Assembly: GCF_000814825.1 (NCBI RefSeq)
Contig: NZ_CP009302.1
Span: 496,001-560,000 of the forward strand
Origin: Berryella intestinalis
GTDB taxonomy: Bacteria > Actinomycetota > Coriobacteriia > Coriobacteriales > Eggerthellaceae
Direction: 5' to 3'
Length of the DNA: 64,000 nt
Part shown: piece by piece, positions 10,525 through 17,729 of the stretch
How positions within the stretch are numbered: the first letter of the stretch is position 1
Layout: each line of letters starts with the position of its first letter
The notes under the pieces: generated by a model
The model's input: the letters and a program-made list of their open reading frames with translations, nothing else
Databases searched by the model: none
Told to the model about the DNA's origin: nothing
Position numbers and translations under genes: made by a program

Positions 10525-11067
10525 GCGAGGTTCGCCCGGTTCCGGGGGCCTTGGCTTGCGCTTGCTTCCGCAGGATTACGTCGTCGGTTTTCGCGTCTCG
10601 GCGGTGTGCCGGCCCTTGCGGGACTTGATCCGCCCTGGCACCGAGCCGGTCTCCGCGAGACTCGATCCGCCCGTTCTCCGTGGGTGATGTGCGCGCGGAC
10701 GTTTGTGTCAAAAAAGGCGCGGTTTGCATCGGCGTGCGTGAAAAAGGCCGTTGTCTGTCAAGAATTAAGGGGTTTGCATTGGCTTGCTCGTGGGTGTGTG
10801 AAGTGAGTACCGCTTTCACCTGGAGTTTCTATCGAAGGATTCGATGCTGGCGGTTTGAGAGAGCTTATAGAGGGCTTATACCGAATACAAACCTCCCGTT
10901 TTTTGGCGCAAAGCAGTCTCTTTGGCACACGCCGATGCAAACCGCGCTTTTTTTGACGCCGGTTGTGATTCCCACGTGAGTTTCGACTGCCTGCTCGGAG
11001 GTTTTGCGGCGGAGCCGGACAGCCTTTTGTTGGTTGGCGGTTGAATTCATCGAGTAGCCTGGTTCGC
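10525..11067. other. 543-base gap without a gene
   Basis: No coding frame here has a plausible start, length and codon use. The central part (10707-10957) holds two inverted pairs of a degenerate 30-nt repeat, listed separately. The flanks show no clear RNA gene. Confidence 0.7.
10707..10957. repeat. Cluster of four 30-nt repeats in two inverted, 50-nt-spaced pairs
   Basis: Copies at 10707-10736 and 10757-10786 read on the + strand; copies near 10878-10907 and at 10928-10957 read on the - strand. The outer two match at 29 of 30 positions once one is reverse-complemented. All four share GGTTTG(C/T)AT, and three are preceded by a run of six or seven A. In both pairs the copies are offset by exactly 50 bases. 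The two inner copies are more diverged (about 22 of 30). This could be a small non-autonomous mobile element, a regulator-binding array or an RNA structure; no transposase is nearby. Confidence 0.75.
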
Positions 11068-11997
11068 ATGAAGGTTTTCGTATGCGACATATCGGCATTG
11101 ACATATTGGAGGAGCGTCTCTGAACCTCCCGGGAAAAAGACGCGTATCAGAAGGCCGTTCGATACTCCGCGCACGAGATCGGACCTCGGCGCGATTCCTG
11201 GCCTCGAGGGCTTTCTTCGGTTAGGGAGCGCCGGGCGAAACAAGCCGTTGCATCTGATGGTTTCGCGGTCTGATCAGCGATTGATATCGCATGATTTCGT
11301 ATTTCACGTGCATTCGTCTGATTTGCCGGTCAACTCTTTCATGGAAGTGGGCCCTGATGTATACGTCGTCTCACCTGAGCTGGCTTTTATCCAAGTATGC
11401 AGAACCCTCTCGTTGATCGAATCCGTGGCACTTGGGTATGAGCTATGCGGTACCTACAGGGTTCGTTCCGAAGGAATGGTTTCTGCGAGGAAGTTTATGA
11501 CGAAGGAGAGCCTCGGGGCACTCGCCCAGCAGCGCTGCCGTCCGTTCGGGGCGGTGAAGGCGAGGGGTTTCTCTCGATTCATCGTGGAGGATTCGGCATC
11601 TCCCATGGAGTCGAGGGTTGCGATGAGGCTTTCCCTCCCGCGCCGTCTGGGCGGGTTCGGATTGCCCGCTCCTCAGATGAATCGCAGCATCGATCTGCCT
11701 GGGGAATTGGCGGATTCCTTGGGTCGCCGCTATCTGAAATGCGATCTTATGTGGCCCGACCGGATGGTTGCGGTGGAATACGATTCGGATAGATTTCACA
11801 CAGGATCCGACAGGATCGCATTCGATGCTCAGCGTCGAAACGCCCTTTCTCGGGCAGGGGTGCAACTTCTGACGCTGACCCGCGAGCAGTATCGTTCATC
11901 GCAAGGTTTCTCTGCGTTCGTGCGTACCCTCTGCTCAAAGCTGGGTTTGAGGTTTCGAGAGCCCGCGGTTGCTTTCGACCGAACGAAATTCGGGTGA
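11068..11997 (+). CDS. Putative nuclease-fold protein (Vsr/DUF559-like C-terminus), function unknown
   Basis: A 309-residue soluble protein starting at ATG 11068 (MKVFVCDISALTYW). The N-terminal half resembles AbiEi-type antitoxin or regulator proteins: a short helix-rich start, then PDVYVVSPELAFIQV. The C-terminal third contains LKCDLMWPDRMVAVEYDSDRF followed by DAQRRNALSRAG and LLTLTREQ. This arrangement (D...E-Y-D, then D..R...L...G) is typical of the Vsr/DUF559 branch of the PD-(D/E)XK nuclease fold. No toxin or restriction partner is adjacent. It follows the repeat cluster directly, and codon use is more AT-rich than its neighbours, hinting at later acquisition. Start at TTG 11041 is possible but less likely. 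Confidence 0.5.
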   Translation: MKVFVCDISALTYWRSVSEPPGKKTRIRRPFDTPRTRSDLGAIPGLEGFLRLGSAGRNKPLHLMVSRSDQRLISHDFVFHVHSSDLPVNSFMEVGPDVYVVSPELAFIQVCRTLSLIESVALGYELCGTYRVRSEGMVSARKFMTKESLGALAQQRCRPFGAVKARGFSRFIVEDSASPMESRVAMRLSLPRRLGGFGLPAPQMNRSIDLPGELADSLGRRYLKCDLMWPDRMVAVEYDSDRFHTGSDRIAFDAQRRNALSRAGVQLLTLTREQYRSSQGFSAFVRTLCSKLGLRFREPAVAFDRTKFG

Positions 11998-12150
11998 TGG
12001 CGTTGGGTATTCTCTGCCGAGTTTGCTGATCAGGACGATTCAGACGGGGTTTGCGCGGCATGAAGTCTTGGTGATTTGCAAGGGATCCTTGCTTGCAGGA
12101 TCCAAGCGCGTATAATCTCGAAGGTTCGGATAAGGTGATTGCGAGGTTGG

Positions 12151-13644
12151 ATGAACGAGAGCGAAGCGGTTGGCGGGGACGGGCTCGATCGAGAAGCCGC
12201 GTTGCAGGGACGGCCTTCCGGAGGCTCCGACGACCGCATCACGCGCATGGGAACGGACTCCATTCCGCGGCTGATCACCGAGTTCGCCATCCCGTCGATC
12301 ATCGGGATGTTGGTGAACGGGGCCTACAACGTCATCGATTCGATGTTCCTCGGGCAGGCCATGGGCTCGATCGGCCTGTCGGCCACGACCGTGGCCCAAC
12401 CGATCATGATCGTGTTCCTCTCGCTGTGCATGCTCATCGGAAACGGCGGAAACGCCCTGGCGGCCCTGCGGCTGGGAGAGGGAAAGCACGCCGATGCCGA
12501 GCGCTCGCTGGGAAACACCATGTTTCTGGCCATCGTGCTGTGGGTCGTCATCGCGATAGGGGTTTCCGTTCCCTCGGTGATGGATGCGATCCTCGACATT
12601 TCCAGCGCGACCGACGAGGTGCGCGGTTACGCCGCCGATTTCATCCGCATCCTCGGCTTCGGCGTCCTCTTCCAGATCGTCGGCATGGGGCTCAACAACT
12701 TCATCCGCACGGCCGGGGCCCCCAACCGGGCGCTCCTCACCATGGTCCTCGGGGCGCTTGTCTGCATCGTGTTCAACTACCTGTTCGTCATGCGCCTCGG
12801 CTGGGGCGTGCACGGCAGCGCCTTGGCGACGGTGGTCGGCCAGGCGGCCTCCTGCGCCTCGGTTCTGTGGTTCTTCGTGGTGTCGAAGAGCTCTCCGCTG
12901 AAGCTGCGGCTTCGGGCTATCAGGCCCGATAAGGCCATCATTCCCTCCATCCTCACCCTGGGCGTGCCCAGCAGCCTCGTGCAGGTGGGGATGGCCGTCG
13001 TGTCGTTCGTCGTCAACATGCTCCTCGTGGTCTACGGAGCCCAGAGCGCTATCGGTGAGACCGCCGCTTTGGCGTCGATCGGCGTGGTCCAGCGCATCGC
13101 GATGTTCACGGTGCTGCCGCTTGTCGGCGTCGCCGTGGCCATCCAGCCGCTCCTGGGCTTCAACTACGGAGCGCGCCTGTTCGGCCGCGTGCGCGCGACG
13201 CTGGGCTACGGGATCCTCGGCGCTACGTCCATCGCCCTGCTCATGTGGGTGTCCGTGCACGTCTGGCCCGTTCAGATCGTCAGCGCGTTCGGCATCAGCG
13301 ACGAATCGCTGCGCGAGTTCACCATCTTCGCGTTGAAGGTCCAGCTGCTGATGCTTCCCGTTGTCGGATTCCAGATCATCGGGGCGAACTACTTCCAGGC
13401 GACCGGCCAGCCCGTGCGCTCAATCATCCTGTCCATGTCGCGCCAGATCCTGTTCCTGATCCCGCTTCTTTTCCTGCTCCCGCCGTGGTTGCCCGTCGCG
13501 CTCCCCCAGTTCACGGGACTCGATGCGATCTACTTCGCTGCCCCGATGGCCGATGCTCTCTCCATCGTCCTCACCGGTATCCTGATCTGCGTCGAGCTGC
13601 GAAAGCTTAAAAGGAAGGAAACAGAGCTGCGGCCGATCTCGTAG
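12151..13644 (+). CDS. MATE family multidrug/cation efflux transporter
   Basis: A polytopic membrane antiporter of about 497 residues and 12 predicted helices, the expected MATE architecture of two six-helix bundles. Typical segments are FAIPSIIGMLVNGAYNVIDSMFLG in the first helix pair and LGFNYGAR after the seventh helix, both hallmarks of the NorM/DinF group. An N-terminal hydrophilic stretch of about 35 residues precedes the first helix. The ATG at 12151 was chosen over a TTG four codons earlier, although neither has a strong ribosome-binding site. The substrate cannot be inferred from sequence. It may share a transcript with bioY 117 bases downstream, but nothing shows this. Confidence 0.9.
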   Translation: MNESEAVGGDGLDREAALQGRPSGGSDDRITRMGTDSIPRLITEFAIPSIIGMLVNGAYNVIDSMFLGQAMGSIGLSATTVAQPIMIVFLSLCMLIGNGGNALAALRLGEGKHADAERSLGNTMFLAIVLWVVIAIGVSVPSVMDAILDISSATDEVRGYAADFIRILGFGVLFQIVGMGLNNFIRTAGAPNRALLTMVLGALVCIVFNYLFVMRLGWGVHGSALATVVGQAASCASVLWFFVVSKSSPLKLRLRAIRPDKAIIPSILTLGVPSSLVQVGMAVVSFVVNMLLVVYGAQSAIGETAALASIGVVQRIAMFTVLPLVGVAVAIQPLLGFNYGARLFGRVRATLGYGILGATSIALLMWVSVHVWPVQIVSAFGISDESLREFTIFALKVQLLMLPVVGFQIIGANYFQATGQPVRSIILSMSRQILFLIPLLFLLPPWLPVALPQFTGLDAIYFAAPMADALSIVLTGILICVELRKLKRKETELRPIS

Positions 13645-13761
13645 TAAGATAGTCAAGCATATCGGAAAAAACGGTTCAGGCGCCTCGCGCCGATGCCGGG
13701 CGACTGGGCGCGGATGGGCCGCGTCCGATGTCGTTGCGAGTTCAGTCGAAAGGGAAGGTTC

Positions 13762-14325
13762 ATGACCAAGGCAGCAGCTCTGACCGCGTCGGCCGGCCGC
13801 ACGCGCTCTATCGCATTCGTCGCTCTGACCATCGCCATCATGGCGGTATCCGCTTGGATCACGGTTCCGTTCGGGCCGGTTCCGTTCACGCTCCAGACGT
13901 TCGCCATCATGTTCGCCATCCTGGTGCTCGAGCCCAAGCAGAGCATCGCCGCCGTTGCGGGGTACCTGATCCTGGGCGGCTTCGGCGCGCCGGTGTTCTC
14001 GGGCATGCGCGGGGGCCTCGGCGTCCTGGTCGGTCCGACCGGCGGCTTCATTTGGGGATTTCTGATCGGCGCCGTGCTGGCGGCCGGTCTTCTGCACCTG
14101 CTGCGCTCCCGCGGCATCGACAACTTCGCGGGAAGCATCGCGGCCGGCGTCGTGTTCATGGTGGTGGTGCACGTATGCGGTTGCGCCCAGTTCATGGCGG
14201 TTGCCCATACCGATCTCGCGGGCGCGCTCGCGGTCACGGTGGCGCCGTTCGTGATCATCGACATCGCGAAGCTGGCGGCCGCCACGGTGGTGGCGCGCTC
14301 TGTGGCCCGGGTGGTTCGGCGCTAG
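13762..14325 (+). CDS. bioY: Biotin ECF transporter substrate-binding protein BioY
   Basis: BioY is the membrane S-component that captures biotin for an energy-coupling-factor transporter. The 187-residue product has six hydrophobic helices and the family landmarks TVPFGPVPFTLQTFAIM near the start and PTGGFIWGFLIGA in the middle, with a C-terminal Arg-rich end. AGGGAAGG (13751-13758) supports ATG 13762 over upstream starts. No EcfA or EcfT gene is adjacent, so it must use shared ECF modules or act alone. No biotin-synthesis genes are in the window. A strong terminator follows. Confidence 0.94.
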   Translation: MTKAAALTASAGRTRSIAFVALTIAIMAVSAWITVPFGPVPFTLQTFAIMFAILVLEPKQSIAAVAGYLILGGFGAPVFSGMRGGLGVLVGPTGGFIWGFLIGAVLAAGLLHLLRSRGIDNFAGSIAAGVVFMVVVHVCGCAQFMAVAHTDLAGALAVTVAPFVIIDIAKLAAATVVARSVARVVRR

Positions 14326-14351
14326 GCTCCAACCGCGCATCATCGTTTATC

Positions 14352-14396
14352 GAGGCCGGCTCTCCGCTCGTTCGGGCGGGGGCCGGCCTCTCTTTG
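14352..14396 (+). terminator. Terminator downstream of bioY
   Basis: GAGGCCGGC (14352-14360) pairs with GCCGGCCTC (14382-14390), with a further internal pairing in the loop, followed by TCTTTG. It also faces the 3' end of the convergent kinase gene. Confidence 0.85.
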
Positions 14397-14458
14397 TTGT
14401 CGCTTGACGCGTCGTTCGCGGCCGCCGCGGCCGTGCTCGGGTCCTCAGGCTCCAGGTG

Positions 14459-15460
14459 CTATTCGGAGGCTTCGATGGAGGGGATGGCCATGATGAAGCA
14501 GGCCCCTCCCTCGGCGCGGTTGAACGCCTCGATCGTGCCGTCGTGCTGTTCGACGACCGTCTTCACGATGGAAAGCCCCAGTCCCGTGCCGCCCGTGGTG
14601 CGGGCGCGGGATGCGTCGGTGCGGTAGAAGCGTCCGAACAGGAGCTGGGGGTCGATGTCGCCGAAACCGGTCCCGTCGTCTTTCACCTGGACCACGGAGT
14701 TGCCGCGCAGGCCGCACAGCTCGATGTCGATGTGCCCTTCGGGCTCGATGAAGCGCGACGCGTTCTCGACGAGGTTGGTGAGGGCCTGCTTCAAGCGGTC
14801 GGCGTTTCCCAGCACGTCGGGCGCTTCCCCTATGATGTCGACGTTGGCCTGGCGGTCGTTCAGGATGGGCCGCAGCGTGTCGACCACGCCGGTGGCGACG
14901 TCGCGCAGGTTGACGCGCGACAGGGTGTAGTGCGCGTTGTCGTTTTCGAGCCGCGTGAGGGATAAAAGGTCGTTCACCAGGTCGGACAGGCGCGTGCTTT
15001 CCGCGATGATGGTGCGTTCGAACTTGTCCCGCAGCTCGTCGGGCAGGTCGGGGTCCTGCAGCATCTCCGCCGTCCCGCGGATCGCGGTCAGCGGAGTGCG
15101 CAGCTCATGGGCCGCGTCGCTGACGAACTCGGACTGGCGGCGCTCCTTTCGAACGAGGTCGGCGTTCTGGGATTCGTTGCGCTTCACCAGCGCCCCGATG
15201 GTCTGGGCCAACTCGTCCGTTTCGCGCAGGTACCCGTCGGGCTCGAAGCTCACCTCGATCCCCTGGCGATGCGCGTTCACCTTGCGCACCAGCACCGTGA
15301 GCGGCTCTGATAGGAAGTGGCCGATCATCAGGGCCAGCGCGAACGTGATGAGGCCCGAGGGAACGAGCAGCAGGATCGAGCGCAGCGGGACGCCGAAAAA
15401 CACGATGCACGCGACGACGATCAGCACTCCGGACAGCAGCGTGAGCAGCGTCGCGAGCAT
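14459..15460 (-). CDS. Two-component sensor histidine kinase
   Basis: A 333-residue membrane kinase. Two hydrophobic helices (about 4-23 and 27-47) flank almost no extracytoplasmic loop, so it probably senses the membrane or an intracellular signal. A HAMP-like linker follows (48-105), then the H-box AHELRTPLTAIR with phospho-accepting H118, the N-box LTNLVENASRF and the G boxes KDDGTGFG and TGGTGLGLSIVK. The start is uncertain: ATG 15460 lacks a clear Shine-Dalgarno, and the open frame continues upstream without a standard start codon. It lies 145 bases after its response regulator in the same operon. Confidence 0.92.
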   Translation of the reverse strand: MLATLLTLLSGVLIVVACIVFFGVPLRSILLLVPSGLITFALALMIGHFLSEPLTVLVRKVNAHRQGIEVSFEPDGYLRETDELAQTIGALVKRNESQNADLVRKERRQSEFVSDAAHELRTPLTAIRGTAEMLQDPDLPDELRDKFERTIIAESTRLSDLVNDLLSLTRLENDNAHYTLSRVNLRDVATGVVDTLRPILNDRQANVDIIGEAPDVLGNADRLKQALTNLVENASRFIEPEGHIDIELCGLRGNSVVQVKDDGTGFGDIDPQLLFGRFYRTDASRARTTGGTGLGLSIVKTVVEQHDGTIEAFNRAEGGACFIMAIPSIEASE

Positions 15461-15605
15461 GGTGAAGTATGTCTGCAGGCGTTTGATGCGAAATCCCCTC
15501 GATAGATCGCCGGCTCCGGCCGATGGACGGGGCGCGGAGCCGGCGCGGTCGCCGCCCGCGCGCGGCGGGCTGGCTAAGGACTTTGGTCAGGTGCGGGCCG
15601 AGCCC

Positions 15606-16301
15606 TTATTGACGGAAGCGGTAGCCGTAGCCGCGCACCGTCTCGACCAGGCTGGGGTCGTATCCCGCCTTCTCGATCTTGTCGCGCAGGCGCTTGATGT
15701 GCGTGTCGACGGTTTTGGTTTCGGTGAGGTATTCCCAGCCCCAGGCGTCGCGCAGCAGATCCTCGCGGGAAACGACCTTCCCGGCCTGCTTCATGAGGCT
15801 TGCCAGCAGCTCGAACTCGCGCGGCGTGAGGTCGAGCGAGCCCTTCTCGCCCGAAGCCGTGTGGGCGTCTTCGTCGAGCGTGATGCCGCTTGCGGTGATC
15901 GCGCGGCTGGCGCTGGGGAAATCCCCGCCCGAACCGCGCCGCAAAAGGGCGTGGACGCGTGCGATCAGCTCGCGCACGCCGAAGGGTTTCGCCAGGTAGT
16001 CGTCGCCGCCGATCTCGAGGCCGACCACCTTGTCGAGCTCGGTGTCGCGGGCGGACAGGAACAGCACGGGGGCTGCGGTGATCGAGCGGATGCGGCGGCA
16101 CAGCTCGTAGCCGTCCATGCCGGGGAGCATGATGTCCAAAACGAACAGGTCGTAGCTTCCCTTGCGGGCCAGGGCCAGCGCGTCTTCTCCGTTCGCGCTG
16201 GTGTCTACCTGGTAGCCCTCCTTCTTCAGGGCGTACCCCACGAATTCGGTGATGGAGGCTTCGTCGTCGACGACGAGCACGCGCTTGGGTGCATCGCTCA
16301 T
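15606..16301 (-). CDS. OmpR/PhoB-family response regulator
   Basis: A 231-residue DNA-binding regulator and the partner of the downstream kinase. The receiver domain (1-120) has the acidic pair VDDE, the phosphorylation site D56 in FVLDIMLPGMDG and the switch lysine in YLAKPFG. The winged-helix domain (about 135-231) contains LTPREFELLASLM, DTHIKRLRDKIEKAG and the terminal RGYGYRF, the signature of the OmpR/PhoB class. The target genes are not evident. The neighbours are bioY and coaX on the opposite strand. Confidence 0.95.
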   Translation of the reverse strand: MSDAPKRVLVVDDEASITEFVGYALKKEGYQVDTSANGEDALALARKGSYDLFVLDIMLPGMDGYELCRRIRSITAAPVLFLSARDTELDKVVGLEIGGDDYLAKPFGVRELIARVHALLRRGSGGDFPSASRAITASGITLDEDAHTASGEKGSLDLTPREFELLASLMKQAGKVVSREDLLRDAWGWEYLTETKTVDTHIKRLRDKIEKAGYDPSLVETVRGYGYRFRQ

Positions 16302-16366
16302 GGGATCTCCTTATATGTTCGCGTTGCGGCTCTGCGGCCCGACGGCCCAGGGCCTGGTTCTACTCT

Positions 16367-16375
16367 TGTTATAAT
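16367..16375 (+). promoter_or_regulatory. Extended -10 promoter for the coaX-tsa operon
   Basis: TGTTATAAT combines the TGn extension with a consensus -10 TATAAT (16370-16375). It is 54 bases ahead of the coaX ATG. The -35 region is poor, as expected for an extended -10 promoter. Confidence 0.7.
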
Positions 16376-16429
16376 AACCCGACAGCATCGAGTGTAGAGA
16401 CGTATTCACATTATTGAGGAGCTTATACC

Positions 16430-17212
16430 ATGCTTCTTGCCATCGACGTAGGCAATACGCAGACGGTCATCGGTTTGTACGAGAAGCGCCGTCTGCGCCA
16501 TATGTGGCGCGTTGCGACGAACAAGGTCCACACCTCCGACGAGCTGCGGCTGAAGGTGAACCCGCTGCTCGAATCCGAGCACATCACGGTTGGGGACGTG
16601 ACGGGAGCCGCGCTCGCCTCGGTGGTCCCGACGCTCACCTCCGCGTGGGTGGTCGCCCTCAAGCGCCTGATCGGCCGCGATCCGGTAGTGTGCTCGGCGA
16701 GCAGCGCGCAGGACCTGTTCGAGGCGTGCTACGCCAACCCTCTCGAGATCGGGGCCGACCGCGTGGCCGACGCGGTGGCCGCCCGCGCGCTGTACGGCGC
16801 GCCGGTCGTGGTGGTCGACTTCGGAACGGCCACCAACATCGAGGTCATCGACAAGGACGGCCGGTTCATCGGCGGTGTGATCGCCCCGGGTTTGGAGACG
16901 TCGGCATCGGCGCTGTTCTCCCATGCCACGAAGCTGGCCGCAACCGAGCTGGTCGATCCCCGCACGGCGATCGGCGGCTCGACCGTGCAGGCCATTCAGG
17001 CCGGCATCGTCTACGGCGAGGCCGACCGCGTGGACGGGCTGCTGGACAGGATCTTCGACCAGCTCGGGTACACGGCTCCCGTCGTCGCGACGGGGGGACT
17101 GGCCGGACGGCTGGTCTCGGTGATGAGGACCCCGACGCGCGTGAACAAGGAGCTGACCCTCGAGGGGCTGCGCCTCATCCACGAGGCCGCGCTCGGAGTG
17201 CAGGAGGACTGA
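16430..17212 (+). CDS. coaX: Type III pantothenate kinase CoaX
   Basis: Phosphorylates pantothenate, the first step of coenzyme A synthesis. The 260-residue product starts with the ASKHA-fold phosphate-binding motif MLLAIDVGNTQTVIGLY and continues with GADRVADAVAA, the second phosphate loop VVDFGTATNIEVID and FIGGVIAPGLETS, all diagnostic of the potassium-dependent type III enzyme. Its stop is one base before the tsaE ATG, placing it at the head of a coaX-tsaE-tsaBD operon driven by the extended -10 promoter upstream. Confidence 0.96.
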   Translation: MLLAIDVGNTQTVIGLYEKRRLRHMWRVATNKVHTSDELRLKVNPLLESEHITVGDVTGAALASVVPTLTSAWVVALKRLIGRDPVVCSASSAQDLFEACYANPLEIGADRVADAVAARALYGAPVVVVDFGTATNIEVIDKDGRFIGGVIAPGLETSASALFSHATKLAATELVDPRTAIGGSTVQAIQAGIVYGEADRVDGLLDRIFDQLGYTAPVVATGGLAGRLVSVMRTPTRVNKELTLEGLRLIHEAALGVQED

Positions 17213-17213
17213 C

Positions 17214-17729
17214 ATGGCCTGCGGTTTGACCTACATCCGCCAACTGACGTCGCCCCAGGCGACCAAGCAGCTTGCCGCGACGCTGTCGCCCTACCTGCGT
17301 CCGGGCGACATGATCCAGCTCAAAGGGGATCTCGGCGCGGGAAAGACCCAGTTCGTCCAAGGGGTGGCCGAAGGGCTGGGGGTCGCCGAGTCGGTGGTGA
17401 GCCCGACGTTCAACGTGCTGCTCTCCTACGATTCGGGAGCGCTGCCGCTGCACCACTTCGACCTGTACCGCCTCGATGGCCTCGACCAGCTGGAAGACAC
17501 CGGCTTTTACGATGTGGTCGACGCCGACGGGGTGAGCTTCGTCGAATGGGCCGAGAAGTGCCCGGGGTGCATGGGCGCCACGTTCCTGGAGATCGAGCTG
17601 ACCATCGACGAGGACGAAACCCGCCGCATACGCGTCCACGCCTACGGGCAGCGCGCCCGCTCGCTTCTCACGGTGTGGGGAAGCGATTCCAAATCCCGTC
17701 TCATGAAATTCGCAGGTGATAAGTCGTAA
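17214..17729 (+). CDS. tsaE: tRNA threonylcarbamoyladenosine synthesis ATPase TsaE
   Basis: TsaE is the ATPase that drives turnover of the TsaB-TsaD complex making t6A at position 37 of ANN-decoding tRNAs. The 171-residue protein has the Walker A motif GDLGAGKTQFVQG, the following SPTFNVLLSYD segment and the HFDLYRL motif typical of the family. The C-terminal 30 residues extend past the usual length without a recognised motif. Its TAA shares one base with the start of the tsaB-rimI-tsaD fusion, so all t6A partners except the TsaC/Sua5 step are translated together here. Confidence 0.95.
   Translation: MACGLTYIRQLTSPQATKQLAATLSPYLRPGDMIQLKGDLGAGKTQFVQGVAEGLGVAESVVSPTFNVLLSYDSGALPLHHFDLYRLDGLDQLEDTGFYDVVDADGVSFVEWAEKCPGCMGATFLEIELTIDEDETRRIRVHAYGQRARSLLTVWGSDSKSRLMKFAGDKS

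Noticed and set aside
10707-10957. CRISPR array
   Set aside because: 30-nt repeats with 20-nt spacing look similar at first, but copies are inverted, degenerate and only two per orientation; no cas genes.
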